Shown: positions 45,927-54,964, counted from the stretch's first letter. The stretch: DNA of 64,000 nt from Verrucomicrobiota bacterium (GCA_016222825.1 JACRQF010000010.1:770492-834491); one strand, 5' to 3'. The notes: generated by a model from the sequence alone, not told the origin. Translations and numbers: made by a program.

Positions 45927-46945
45927 ACATGACCCTGATTCGCATTCTCCCATGTCTGCTGACTTTCATCGCCAGTGCGGCCGAGACACCGCAGCGGCCG
46001 GCGATGTATTTCGGCGACGACACGCGCCACGGCCGGCCGTTCGCGAAAGACCCGTCCGTCATCCGTTTCGGCGGGCGTTATCTTCTCTATTACTCGATGG
46101 CGCCGTCCACGAACAAAGCGGCGCCCAAAGGCTGGGCCATCGGCATCGCCGAGAGCCGCGACCTCGTGAACTGGAAGAAGGCCGGCGAGATTCTGCCGGA
46201 GCAGGAGTGCGAGAAGAACGGCATCGTCAACGGCCGGATCATCCTGCTCGATGGCAAGCTCCACCTTTTCTACAACACCTACGGCAACCGCGCCAAAGAC
46301 GCGCTTTGTCATGCCACAAGCACCGACGGCCTGCGGTTCACGCGCAATCCCACCAACCCGGTCTGGCATCCCACCGGCGACTGGAACAACGGCCGCGCGA
46401 TTGACGTGGACGTGGTCGAGTGGCGCGACCGGCTCATCATGTATTACGCCACGCGCGACCCGGAAGGAAAAATCCAGATGCTCCATGCCATCGCCGCGCC
46501 CCGCAAGTCCGGCTTCGGCCGCAGCGACTGGAAATCGCTCTGTGACGGTCCCGTGCTGAAGCCGGAGTTGCCGTGGGAGACCAAGTGCATCGAAGCGCCG
46601 TCGGTCATCAAGCGCGGCGACACGCTCTATCTGTTCTACGGCGGCGGCTACAACAACGACCCGCAGCAGATCGGCTGCGCGGTGAGCAAGGACGGCGTCC
46701 ATTTCCAGCGGCTCTTCCGCGAGCCGCTCATCCCCAACGGCCCGCCCGGCGATTGGAACGCGAGCGAGACCGGCCATCCCGGAGTGTTCACGGACACCGA
46801 TGGCCGCACGTATCTCTTCGTGCAAGGCAATAGCGACCGGGGCCACACGTGGTTCCTGTCGTGTTACGAGATTGGCTGGCGCGACGGCCGGCCTTTCGTC
46901 ATCTGGGACTCGCCGAAGTTCCCGATGAAACGGCTCACGCCCTGA
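45923..46945 (+). CDS. Secreted GH43/GH32/GH130-like five-bladed propeller protein
   Basis: A 340-residue single propeller with signal MNMTLIRILPCLLTFIASAA. Blade and acidic motifs are AKDPSVIRFGGRYLLYYSMA, NWKKAGEILPEQECEKNGIV, NNGRAIDVDVVEWRDRLIMY, KCIEAPSVIKRGDTLYLFYG and HPGVFTDTDGRTYLFVQG. The Asp, Asp, Glu pattern fits the clan F/J hydrolases and their phosphorylase relatives, but I cannot assign a family. It resembles the second half of the preceding protein. The ATG overlaps the stop of that gene, so the two are coupled. A long perfect hairpin follows 14 bp after the stop. Confidence 0.82.
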   Translation: MNMTLIRILPCLLTFIASAAETPQRPAMYFGDDTRHGRPFAKDPSVIRFGGRYLLYYSMAPSTNKAAPKGWAIGIAESRDLVNWKKAGEILPEQECEKNGIVNGRIILLDGKLHLFYNTYGNRAKDALCHATSTDGLRFTRNPTNPVWHPTGDWNNGRAIDVDVVEWRDRLIMYYATRDPEGKIQMLHAIAAPRKSGFGRSDWKSLCDGPVLKPELPWETKCIEAPSVIKRGDTLYLFYGGGYNNDPQQIGCAVSKDGVHFQRLFREPLIPNGPPGDWNASETGHPGVFTDTDGRTYLFVQGNSDRGHTWFLSCYEIGWRDGRPFVIWDSPKFPMKRLTP

Positions 46946-46959
46946 GCCGCCTTGGGTGG

Positions 46960-47017
46960 TTCGGAGTCCCGGCTTTGGCCGGCCACGCGCCGAACCGGCT
47001 AAAGCCGGGACTCCGAA
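46960..47017. repeat. REP-like inverted repeat, 17-bp perfect arms
   Basis: TTCGGAGTCCCGGCTTT (46960-46976) pairs perfectly with AAAGCCGGGACTCCGAA (47001-47017); the stem extends through GGCCGG/CCGGCT with one G-U type pair. It lacks a T-tract, so it looks more like a dispersed repeat than a terminator, though it may stop or stabilise the upstream transcript. The words CCGGGAC and GACTC also occur in the shorter hairpin at 49688. Confidence 0.8.
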
Positions 47018-47134
47018 CGGGGAGATCGCCGTTACACAGGCCATGTGTTCTGAGTCTGCTGCGGCGCTGAGGATGCCACTTGCCGGACAGCGGTGGAGGC
47101 AGGATATTGGGCTGCCGAAAGGCGAGGCGGATTT

Positions 47135-48646
47135 ATGCTTTGCACTCGACGCCAGTTCTTCAAGAGCACCGCAGCAACCGCGGTCGTGCTGGGCGGGGGC
47201 GGTCTTTCGTTGCTCAGCCGGCTGCCGCGCGTCTCGGCGCAGGAAGCCAGGCTGCCGTTCAAGGCCGTCCAGTTCTCACCGGAGATCGAGCCGCTGGTGA
47301 GGTTGCTTGAAGACACGCCGCGAGAGCGGTTGCTGGAGGAGGTGGCGTCCCGCATCCGGCGCGGGCTGGGTTACCGCGACGTGCTGGCGGCGTTGCTGTT
47401 GGCCGGCGTGCGGAACATCCAGCCGCGGCCGGTGGGCTTCAAGTTCCATGCGGTGCTGGTGGTCAACTCCGCGCATCTGGCCAGCGTGGCTTCGCCCGAG
47501 TCCGACCGCTGGCTGCCGATCTTCTGGGCGCTCGACTATTTCAAGTCCTCGCAGGCGCGCGACGTGAGCGAGGGCGACTGGACGATGAGCGTGGTGAACG
47601 AATCGGCCGTGCCTCCGAAGGCCACGGCGAAGCGGGCGTTCATCGAGGCGATGGAGCGTTGGGATGAACCCGCCGCCGACGCGGCCGTGAGCGGCTTTGC
47701 GCGGAGCGTGGGCGCGCAGGAGATCTTCGACGTGTTTTGCCGGCTGGGCGCGCGGGACTTCCGCGACATCGGGCACAAGGCGATTTATGTGGCGAACAGT
47801 TGGCGCACGCTTCGGGCCATCGGCTGGCAACACGCCGAGCCGGTGCTGCGGTCGCTGGCCTACGGGCTGTTGGACAGGCGCGGCGACCCGAATCCGGCGC
47901 AGAGCGACCTGCCGGCGGATCGTCCGGGCCGGCGCAACGCGGAACTGGCGAAGAAGATTCGCGCGGAGTGGCGGGAGGGAAAAGTCAGCGGTGAGGGCAC
48001 GCGCGAATTGCTGGCGACCTTGCGCGAGCGCTCGGCCCAGGACGCGAGCGAGAAGGTGGCGGAGTTGTTGAACCGGGGCGTCGCGCCGCAGTCGGTATGG
48101 GACGCGCTGTTCCAAGGCGTGGGCGAGTTGCTGATGCGCCGGCCCGGTCTCATCGCGCTTCACGCTGTGACCTCGACCAATGCGTTGCACTTTGCCTATC
48201 AGACGACGGGCGACGACGAAACGCGGCGGTTCCTGATGTTGCAAAACGCGGCATTCCTGCCGTTGTTCCGCGGGGACGCAGGCGGGCTGGGGAAAGCCCG
48301 GATTGACGAGCTGAAACCCGCCGACCTGAAGCGCGGCGACAAAGGCGCGCTCGATGACATCTTCGCGGACGTGACAAACGACCGTCTGCGCGCTGCCCGC
48401 AAGACGCTGGCCTATTTGCGGGCGCAGGGGAATGCCGTGGATTTCATCAACGCAGCGCGCCGGTTGGTCTTCCTGAAGGGAAACGACTCGCACGATTACA
48501 AGTTCAGTTCGGCGGCGCTCGAAGACTACTTCAACGTCTCGCCCAGCCTGCGCGACCGGTTTCTGGCGGCCAGCATCTTCAACCTCCCCGGCTCAGCGGA
48601 TGAAGACAATGGTTTGGTGAACCGCACGCGCGCGGCGCTGAGTTGA
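47135..48646 (+). CDS. Tat-exported protein of unknown function
   Basis: A 503-residue protein with a twin-arginine leader (CTRRQFFKSTAATAVVLGGG). The rest is mostly alpha-helical with spaced His: FKFHAVLVVNSAHLASVAS, DIGHKAIYVANSWRTLRAIG, WQHAEPVLRSLAYGLLDRRG, LIALHAVTSTNALHFAYQTT, NDSHDYKFSS. The regular His could bind a metal or haem, and Tat export suggests a cofactor bound before export, but I recognise no family. GAGGCGG precedes the chosen ATG; the frame extends 14 codons upstream without signal character. Stops 10 bp from the convergent SMP-30-like gene. It may be co-transcribed with the propeller genes, but a strong hairpin lies between. Confidence 0.75.
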   Translation: MLCTRRQFFKSTAATAVVLGGGGLSLLSRLPRVSAQEARLPFKAVQFSPEIEPLVRLLEDTPRERLLEEVASRIRRGLGYRDVLAALLLAGVRNIQPRPVGFKFHAVLVVNSAHLASVASPESDRWLPIFWALDYFKSSQARDVSEGDWTMSVVNESAVPPKATAKRAFIEAMERWDEPAADAAVSGFARSVGAQEIFDVFCRLGARDFRDIGHKAIYVANSWRTLRAIGWQHAEPVLRSLAYGLLDRRGDPNPAQSDLPADRPGRRNAELAKKIRAEWREGKVSGEGTRELLATLRERSAQDASEKVAELLNRGVAPQSVWDALFQGVGELLMRRPGLIALHAVTSTNALHFAYQTTGDDETRRFLMLQNAAFLPLFRGDAGGLGKARIDELKPADLKRGDKGALDDIFADVTNDRLRAARKTLAYLRAQGNAVDFINAARRLVFLKGNDSHDYKFSSAALEDYFNVSPSLRDRFLAASIFNLPGSADEDNGLVNRTRAALS

Positions 48647-48656
48647 AAGAGTCGCG

Positions 48657-49649
48657 TCACTCCTTCAACACCCGCACCACCTCATACTCCGTGTCCGGCG
48701 TCGGGGTGACATCGAAACGGGCGTTGACCGCATAGAGGGCGTCGCCGAACGCGTCCAGAGTCGTGGGGATGCGGAGAAGCGGATCGGTGATGACGCGCTC
48801 CAGTTCGCCGGCGGCAAAGTCACGCTCCATGCGGATGACGGCGATCTGGTTGAAGGAGTTCTGCACCACAAACAGCGTCTCGTCTTCCAACAGGATGCCG
48901 TCGCCGTTCAAAACCAACGCATCGCCCAATGCAATCTGCCGGGCCACGCCAGTCGCCGGGTCCACGCGGTAGAGCGCACCCAGGCTGGAATGCACGATCA
49001 GCAGCCAGCGTTCGTCCGGTGTGACCTCAATGCCGTTGGCGTTGAAGGTGCCGGGCACGGAAACGAAATCGCCGCCCAAGGCGATTGTCTCAAACTCCGG
49101 CGGATCGGGAAGCTCCCCATTTTCCGACAGGGGCACCCGGTAGAGCTGCGGCCGGAATGAATCCGTGAAGTAAGCCGCGGTGCGGGTGATGACCACGGAG
49201 TTGATGAAAGTGTCTTCCGTTGCGAACTGGAAGCTGGCCACGTTCCCGCCCGTGACGGCGTCATAGACAAAGCCGGCCCCGGTCCGACCGCCGGCGGTGT
49301 AGATGTAATCCGTCCGTTTGTCGTAGGCCAGCCCGTGAGCAGCCCGTCCGGCTTGCGGCGGCACCAGAATCGCCCCCTCGCCGGTGCGCAGGTCGCCCTT
49401 GAAGATGGAACCCTGGCCGATGGAGCCAGCGTAGAAGTCGGTCCCGCGGCCGATGACGATCCCTTCCGGTCGGAAGCCGTTGGGGAGCGGGATGATTGAG
49501 GGAAATTTGTCTTGTGGCTCTGCGAGGGCGGGTCCTGCGCAGGACAACAGAAGCGCCAGCAGGGATGACAGCGCCGCCTTGTTGCCTGTGATTTTGGGAA
49601 CCCTCTCCCCCACGCGCGCCACCGTTTGAAGGCTAGCGTTCGCTTTCAT
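48657..49649 (-). CDS. Secreted SMP-30/gluconolactonase-like beta-propeller protein
   Basis: A 330-residue exported protein. The signal peptide is KAALSSLLALLLSCAGPALA, after an unusually long n-region. The remainder gives about six blades: GFRPEGIVIGRGTDFYAGSI, AHGLAYDKRTDYIYTAGGRT, AAYFTDSFRPQLYRVPL, ANGIEVTPDERWLLIVHSSL, GDGILLEDETLFVVQNSFNQ and LDAFGDALYAVNARF. Asn and Asp in NGIEVTPD and GDGILLE are at the metal-site positions of SMP-30 lactonases. No substrate can be named. I start at the ATG giving MKANASL rather than one 11 codons upstream. It is downstream of the Gfo/Idh gene on the same strand. Confidence 0.75.
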   Translation of the reverse strand: MKANASLQTVARVGERVPKITGNKAALSSLLALLLSCAGPALAEPQDKFPSIIPLPNGFRPEGIVIGRGTDFYAGSIGQGSIFKGDLRTGEGAILVPPQAGRAAHGLAYDKRTDYIYTAGGRTGAGFVYDAVTGGNVASFQFATEDTFINSVVITRTAAYFTDSFRPQLYRVPLSENGELPDPPEFETIALGGDFVSVPGTFNANGIEVTPDERWLLIVHSSLGALYRVDPATGVARQIALGDALVLNGDGILLEDETLFVVQNSFNQIAVIRMERDFAAGELERVITDPLLRIPTTLDAFGDALYAVNARFDVTPTPDTEYEVVRVLKE

Positions 49650-49687
49650 GACAAACGCTAGGCCCGATTCGCGAGCCGTCAAGCCAC

Positions 49688-49707
49688 AGTCGGCCGGGAC
49701 GCCGACT
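49688..49707. repeat. Short hairpin between Gfo/Idh and SMP-30-like genes
   Basis: AGTCGGC and GCCGACT form a 7-bp perfect stem around CGGGAC in the 67-bp gap between two minus-strand genes. The surrounding words CCGGGAC and GACTC also occur in the long inverted repeat at 46960, so this may be a degenerate copy of the same dispersed element. Confidence 0.55.
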
Positions 49708-49716
49708 CTACAAATG

Positions 49717-50877
49717 CTACGCCTTCAGATCCGGGATGGTGATCCACTTCCGCTTCTTCCACGACTCGACGCCTTTTTCGGCGAGTTGGACGCCCTTGGC
49801 GCCTTCGAGCAGCGACCAGCGGAACGGCTCGTTCTTCACGACGTGACGCAGGAAAAGTTCCCACTGAATCTTGAACGCGTTGTCGTAGTGCTGCTGGTCG
49901 GGAAGCTTCTGCCACGACTGATAGAAGTCAATCGGTTGCTCGATGTCGGGATTCCAGACTGGGCGCGGCGTGGCGCCGTAGGGCTGGACCCAGCAATCAC
50001 GCAGGCCCGCGACCGCGCTGCCGCGGGTGCCGTCCACCTGCAACACGAAGAGGTCGTCGCGGCGAACGCGGACGCACCAACTGGAGTTGACGTGCGCGAC
50101 GATGCCGCCGTCCAGTTCGAACGTCGCGTAGGCGGCGTCGTCGGCGGTGGCGTCGTAGACGCGGCTGGCTTCGTCCCAGCGCTGCGGGATGTGCGTCGCG
50201 CCGAGGCAGGAGACGGCGCGCACGTTGCCAAAGAGATTGTCGAGCACGTAGCGGAAGTGGCAGAGCATATCAATGATGATGCCGCCGCCGTCCTCCCTGC
50301 GGTAGTTCCACGACGGGCGCTGGGCGGGCACGCTGTCGCCCTCGAACACCCAATAACCGAACTCACCGCGCACGGAGAAGATCCGGCCGAAGAAGCCGGT
50401 TTCGTGCAGCATCTTGAGCTTCAACATGCCGGGAAGCCAGAGTTTGTCCTGCACGACGCCGTTCTTCACGCCTGCCTTGCGGGCGAGCTTGTAGAGTTCC
50501 AATGCTTCGCGCGTCGTGGTGGCGGTCGGTTTCTCGCAGTAGATATGCTTGCCGGCGGCGATGGCTTGCTTGACGGCGGCGACCCGGCGGTCGGTGGTCT
50601 GCGAGTCGAAGTAAACGGTGTTCTGCTTGTCGTCGAGCGCCTCGTCGAGGTCGGTGGTCCAACGCTTGATGCCGGCATGCGCGGCGAGCTTCGCCAGCTT
50701 GGAAGGATTGCGGCCGACGAGAATCGGGTCGGGCATGATGCGCTCGGCATCGCTGATCTTGACGCCGCCTTGCGCGATGATGGCGGCGATGGAACGCAGG
50801 AGATGCTGGTTAGTCCCCATGCGCCCGGTGACACCGTTCATGATGATGCCGATGTTGTGGATGGTTGCGTTTTCCAT
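49717..50877 (-). CDS. Gfo/Idh/MocA-family oxidoreductase
   Basis: A 386-residue cytoplasmic NAD(P)-dependent oxidoreductase. The N-terminal Rossmann stretch is IHNIGIIMNGVTGRMGTNQH, atypical in ending GVTGRMG rather than GxGxxG. The cofactor/substrate Lys is in YCEKPTATTTREAL, followed by GVVQDKLWLPGMLKLK and the Gfo/Idh sheet domain (GGGIIIDMLCHFRYVLDNLF). Unlike the 14985 gene it has no export signal. I chose the ATG giving MENATIHNIG; upstream residues run across the intergenic gap and are Arg/Pro-rich, a shadow pattern. It lies 46 bp downstream of a cupin gene, probably one operon with it, and its substrate is likely a sugar or inositol. Confidence 0.88.
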   Translation of the reverse strand: MENATIHNIGIIMNGVTGRMGTNQHLLRSIAAIIAQGGVKISDAERIMPDPILVGRNPSKLAKLAAHAGIKRWTTDLDEALDDKQNTVYFDSQTTDRRVAAVKQAIAAGKHIYCEKPTATTTREALELYKLARKAGVKNGVVQDKLWLPGMLKLKMLHETGFFGRIFSVRGEFGYWVFEGDSVPAQRPSWNYRREDGGGIIIDMLCHFRYVLDNLFGNVRAVSCLGATHIPQRWDEASRVYDATADDAAYATFELDGGIVAHVNSSWCVRVRRDDLFVLQVDGTRGSAVAGLRDCWVQPYGATPRPVWNPDIEQPIDFYQSWQKLPDQQHYDNAFKIQWELFLRHVVKNEPFRWSLLEGAKGVQLAEKGVESWKKRKWITIPDLKA

Positions 50878-50923
50878 TGTTTCCTTGTCGGTCTCTGAAA
50901 ACTGATTACTGGTTACTATTTCC

Positions 50924-51370
50924 CTACCGAGGCTTCTCCGTGCATTGCGGCTGCGCGCCGGGCGGCAACGGCGGGGCTTCGACGCCGGCCTTCGGGAGCG
51001 TGCCGGCGAGTTCCTGTTTCCAGTGGGCGACATCGCCGGCGGGGCCGTAGCAGTAGATCATCCGCAGCGGCTTGTCGCCGATGTTGGTGAGCTGGTGGAA
51101 AACGCCGGAGGGGATGTAGGCGGCCTGGCCGGTTGTCAGGATTTGGCGTTCATTGCCGAGGCACATCTCGCCGGTGCCCTCGACGATGAAATAAACCTCC
51201 TCCTGCTCCTGACAATGCCACGGCACCTGACCGCCGTTCGGTTCGAGCGTGACGTTGCCGAGGGCGAAGTTCTTCGCCTGGATCGGCGACGCGCCGCCCA
51301 CGATATTCTGCGTGCGCCGCCGCGCCGGATAGGTGCGGCCTTCGGTCTTCGATAAGTCAGCGATGATCAT
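50924..51370 (-). CDS. Cupin-domain protein
   Basis: A 148-residue single cupin. Motif 1 is in PWHCQEQEEVYFIVEGTG (His and Glu ligands) and motif 2 in YIPSGVFHQLTNIGDKPLRM (His ligand). Such proteins bind metal and act as sugar isomerases, dioxygenases or binding proteins. GGAAA stands 6 bp before the ATG used here; a TTG four codons upstream, directly after the stop of the previous gene, is the alternative. Adjacent to a Gfo/Idh gene, so a sugar-related role is plausible but unproven. The C-terminus is Pro-rich. Confidence 0.87.
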   Translation of the reverse strand: MIIADLSKTEGRTYPARRRTQNIVGGASPIQAKNFALGNVTLEPNGGQVPWHCQEQEEVYFIVEGTGEMCLGNERQILTTGQAAYIPSGVFHQLTNIGDKPLRMIYCYGPAGDVAHWKQELAGTLPKAGVEAPPLPPGAQPQCTEKPR

Positions 51371-51382
51371 GACGTTTTCCAA

Positions 51383-54160
51383 TTAGCGCACATCCACGAT
51401 GCCCACGTCAATGTATTGGCCGCCCGTCGTCTGGTGGCAATGCACGGCGATGAGGTTCTTGCCGGGCTTGAGCGCCGCGCGGCCGGCGGGTAGCAGCGGC
51501 GTTTCTTCGTAGTCCTGGACGTAGCCGGTCACCTGCGCCGCCAGCACGCCGTTGATGAAGACCTCCGCGTCCTCGTCGTGGTGGAGCGAGAGCCGCAGGT
51601 CGCCCGTCGCGCTGGCGGGCAGATCGAACTCACGCCGCAGCCAGATGTCGGCGGTCTTCCACAGCGTCCGCATCTTCGCGCCGGGCGTCTTTGGCGAGCC
51701 GAAGCCGGCTTTGCCTTCCTTCCACGATGCGTCATCAAAACCGGGCTTGAACCAACCATCGGCAGGCTTCTGCGTCGTGTAACGCCATGTGATGTTTGCG
51801 TCCTCGCGCGCGTTCGGCACGACCGTCCGGACGATCGGCGCGACGGGCATCGGCGCCCAACCGCTGGCCTTTGTCTTGTCGCGGCTGGCGTATTTCTTCC
51901 AGACGGCTTTGTCGTAGAGCATCTGTGCGAACACGCCGCCGATGACCGGCCGCGCCGTGAAGCCGCGCTTCTTCGCGTCCTGCGTCCAATACCAGTCCGT
52001 CAGCGGCGAGCGGTCGGGCGTCTCGTTCATGAACTTCCAGATCGGCTCGATCAGCGCCTCGAAATCGCCGCGGTCCTGCGTCAGCGTCGCGGTCCATGTG
52101 ATCCAGTCGAGCTTGGTGTAGTCCTTGCGGTTGTCGAGCGGCAGACAGTATTTGTTCTGCATCTTCCGGTAGTAGGCCATCTCCTTCTTCGCGACCTCGG
52201 CGGGGAAGAGGTTCAGGTCGAGGATGCGGTCCCAGATAAGATTGTATTTCTGGCTCCAGGAGCCGGGCTTGTCGAACGCGAGCCGGAAATGGTCGCCGTC
52301 GTCGGCCTCCTTCACCCAGCGCGCGGCGAACTCCTTCGCCAGCTTCATGTATTCGGCGGCCTTCGTCTTCTCGCCACGCATCTCGCAGAGTCTGCCGAAC
52401 GCCCCGAGGCCGCAGATGGCCTTCGCGCTGAGGTTGACGTTGTGCGCCAGATGGCCGGCGAAGTCGTCGGTGCAGAGCTGGTTCTCCGGGTCGAAGCCCT
52501 TCGCCTTGAGATACTCCGCCCATTGTTCGAGCTGCTTCCAATAGAGGCTGGCGAAATCCGCGTTGCCTTCCATCTGCGCGATGGCGGCCATGAGGATGAG
52601 CAGGTTGCCGCTCTCCTCGACGGGCATCTGGTTCTCCTCCGTGCGCTCGCCGCCGCCGTAACGCTGGCCGTTGGCGTGCGGATACTGGCCGAGGTCGTGC
52701 GGCGCGAACGGGAACCGCCACCGCTCGCTGGCCGCGTAGTTCATGAACGGCACGAGGAACGACTTCGCCAGCGTCGGGCCGAAGAGCAGGAACTGCGGCG
52801 CCATCGGGTAGAACACGTCCGAGGTGCTGATGCAGCCGTTGGAGTGGTTCTCCTTGCAGAACTGGAGCGGCTTGCCGTTGGCGTCGGCGACGAACTTGCC
52901 GCCCGCGAAACACTGCCGGTAGGCCAGCGCGCAGAGCTTGGCGTATTTCTCGCCGCCCGCGCGCGTGAGGTCGCTCATCAGTTCCTCGTCAAACGCCTCG
53001 CAGCGTTTCTTCAGCGACTCGTAATCGCGCGCCGCGGCCTTGAGCAGGTCGGCGGCTTCCCAGCCGCGGAATTGGATGCGTCCGGTATACCCAGGGGGAC
53101 CCTGCACTATAGTGGGTTGGCGAGGTGGGATCTTCGGAATTGCTGAAGAAGGCGGCTGCAGTCCCACCCAAGCAATACCTGGCGCGTTTGTCGCCTCTAG
53201 AACAGTAGGTTTTGAAGGCGCGATATGTTCCAGCATGGGAGCCGAGAAAAACTTCGACATGTCTTTACCATCCATGGTTTGCCACCGACCTCGCCGCCAG
53301 TAAGGCCGCAGGTTCCGCTTCATATATTGGATCGAGTAGAGGTCGTCGTAGGCGAGCATCAGCCAGCGCGAGACGGGCGTAGTGCCGACTTTGCCGAGTT
53401 GGAAGGTTAATACTGCAACCTTCGTGTCAGCCGGGGCGACGGCGGGCGTCGCCTTGAAAAGTGGAGCAGTTTGCGCGGTTAGGCGGAAGATTTCTCTCCA
53501 TGTGTCACGAGGCCAAACGGAGCAGTCCGGCTTCGCCATTTTTGCTGTTGCGACATAACAGTAGCCCCAATCAATACGAATGTCGTCGCCCCGCTTCGCG
53601 AGGATTGGTTGGTCCTTCGATCCAATCTTGATCGTTAGAAGATCATCCATCTCTGTTTCCGCCCAAACGACCTCTTCATTGGGCGTGTTGACCGCGAGTT
53701 CAGCGGTTGCATCGAAGGCGAGCAGCACGTTGTGTTCCTTACCGTCCATCGCGCGGAACTCATACGTGAGGTAGGTGACAGGCCGTGAGAGGATGTCGAG
53801 ATCGTCCGGCAGCGCGGAAGTCATGAATGTGAGCGTCAGCGCCACGCCCGCGCCTTCAAAGGTGTAAATCGTCCGCGTTGGTAACACGGTAAGGCTCTTT
53901 TGATCCAGCACAGGCACATCGCCAGGTTCATTGCCTATGACGCGGAAATGTTTCCCATCAATACTGACAAAGCTACCGAGCCTGTGCGGCTTGCCGGTCC
54001 AGTGGGTGGTGTTCGTGGCGGCCAACTGGTCGGCGGGCGACCAGATGCTGAAATACGGGTCGTGCGCCACCAGCGGCACCGACGGCGGCCGCAGCGGGGC
54101 TTCAGCGCGGGCGAGGGCGGGAGAGAGCAACAGCGCGAGAAGCAGGCAGTAGTTCTTCAT
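51383..54160 (-). CDS. Secreted glutaminase-A-like (DUF4965/DUF5127/DUF1793) protein
   Basis: A 925-residue exported protein (MKNYCLLLALLLSPALARA). Order: DUF4964-like start (PLVAHDPYFSIWSPADQLA), DUF5127-like sandwich, then the (alpha/alpha)6 region with CISTSDVFYPMAPQFLLFGP, FAPHDLGQYPHANGQ, PVEESGNLLILMAAIA and DRILDLNLFP, all typical of the fungal GtaA group. A galactose-binding-like domain ends the protein (LHHDEDAEVFINGV, LKPGKNLIAVHCHQ). Despite the name, bacterial members may act on glycans. Residues about 306-363 are a Pro-rich stretch not expected in the family. DNA from about 53070 to 53960 is clearly lower in GC than the rest. I dropped 22 upstream residues that lie before the signal peptide. 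Confidence 0.88.
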   Translation of the reverse strand: MKNYCLLLALLLSPALARAEAPLRPPSVPLVAHDPYFSIWSPADQLAATNTTHWTGKPHRLGSFVSIDGKHFRVIGNEPGDVPVLDQKSLTVLPTRTIYTFEGAGVALTLTFMTSALPDDLDILSRPVTYLTYEFRAMDGKEHNVLLAFDATAELAVNTPNEEVVWAETEMDDLLTIKIGSKDQPILAKRGDDIRIDWGYCYVATAKMAKPDCSVWPRDTWREIFRLTAQTAPLFKATPAVAPADTKVAVLTFQLGKVGTTPVSRWLMLAYDDLYSIQYMKRNLRPYWRRGRWQTMDGKDMSKFFSAPMLEHIAPSKPTVLEATNAPGIAWVGLQPPSSAIPKIPPRQPTIVQGPPGYTGRIQFRGWEAADLLKAAARDYESLKKRCEAFDEELMSDLTRAGGEKYAKLCALAYRQCFAGGKFVADANGKPLQFCKENHSNGCISTSDVFYPMAPQFLLFGPTLAKSFLVPFMNYAASERWRFPFAPHDLGQYPHANGQRYGGGERTEENQMPVEESGNLLILMAAIAQMEGNADFASLYWKQLEQWAEYLKAKGFDPENQLCTDDFAGHLAHNVNLSAKAICGLGAFGRLCEMRGEKTKAAEYMKLAKEFAARWVKEADDGDHFRLAFDKPGSWSQKYNLIWDRILDLNLFPAEVAKKEMAYYRKMQNKYCLPLDNRKDYTKLDWITWTATLTQDRGDFEALIEPIWKFMNETPDRSPLTDWYWTQDAKKRGFTARPVIGGVFAQMLYDKAVWKKYASRDKTKASGWAPMPVAPIVRTVVPNAREDANITWRYTTQKPADGWFKPGFDDASWKEGKAGFGSPKTPGAKMRTLWKTADIWLRREFDLPASATGDLRLSLHHDEDAEVFINGVLAAQVTGYVQDYEETPLLPAGRAALKPGKNLIAVHCHQTTGGQYIDVGIVDVR

Positions 54161-54964
54161 GGCGGCCCCGGAGCATAGCGGACTTATTCCCCGAATCAAT
54201 CCGCTTCGCCGGACATAGCCGGGCATGGTCCTCCCAGTGGCAGGTGGGGCAAGCGCGAAAGGGGCAGGACCGTGAAGAGTTCAAAGCGCGCGCTACACTC
54301 AGAAACTGACGCCAGTTTTTCAGTTTCGGATTTCACTTCTGAGAAACTGACGCGCGGAACTCAAAAACTGACGCCAGCTTTTCAGTTTTGGGTTCCACTT
54401 CTGAGAAACTGACGCGCGGAACTCAAAAACTGACGCCAGTTTTTCAGTTTCGGGTTTCACTTCTGAGAAACTGGCGCGCGGAACTCAAAAACTGACGCCA
54501 GTTTTTCAAAAGTGGGTTCCGATTTTGAGTTTTGGGTTTCGGAAATGAAAAACGAAACCCACTTTTGCGCAGTCTGGCGCCAGTTTGGCGGGGACTGGCA
54601 CCGGATAATGCGCTGGAAAAGCGCAGTTTACGCGGGTGGATGGGCATTTGGGCCTGAAAGCCGACAGGCGGCACGGCGTCCGGCCCGGATGTGGTCAAAA
54701 AAAGCCACCTTCGGGCTTGAGATGCAAGACCACGCCGCCTACGTGGAGCACCTGCGGCAGACACTGGTGGGTTGAAGGAAGCCACGGACAAACCCAATGG
54801 GGATTGTGTAACGCGTGAGGGGATGTGTTTCCCCACCCGTGCAGTTCCGTGTTTATCCGCCCCGTCGGCTCCCCGCAGTTTTGAATTGAGTCAGGCGCCG
54901 CGGCGTTCTATTTTTCCCGCCGTGGTTGATGGACCACAGGACACCGGCGAAGAGAATGGAGACT
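54161..54964. other. Gene-poor region with tandem repeats
   Basis: This 800-bp stretch between divergent genes holds the 62-bp tandem repeat and must hold promoters for both. Small open frames at 54512-54775 (+) and 54444-54836 (-) have no recognisable domain and overlap the repeat, so they were not called. The segment 54600-54780 has a coding-like GC pattern and could be a gene remnant, but I cannot identify it. Confidence 0.5.
54298..54520. repeat. 62-bp tandem repeat, about 3.5 copies
   Basis: CTGACGCCAG begins at 54306, 54368, 54430 and 54492, an exact 62-bp period; copies differ by a few bases. Each later unit carries a perfect stem AAAAACTG-ACGC-CAGTTTTT followed by a T-run, so each copy could fold as a terminator-like hairpin. 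A related CTGGCGCCAG palindrome lies just downstream near 54574. There are no unique spacers, so this is not CRISPR. Confidence 0.88.

Noticed and set aside
43683..45953. 756-codon minus-strand open frame opposite the propeller gene
   Set aside because: No motif, no ribosome site, His/Arg-rich composition. The plus-strand frame has a signal peptide and propeller blades.
54298..54520. CRISPR array
   Set aside because: The 62-bp units are contiguous with no unique spacers, and no cas gene is near.
54512..54775. Small gene in the tandem-repeat region
   Set aside because: The 87-codon frame begins at the edge of the repeat, has no ribosome site or domain, and another frame overlaps it on the other strand.
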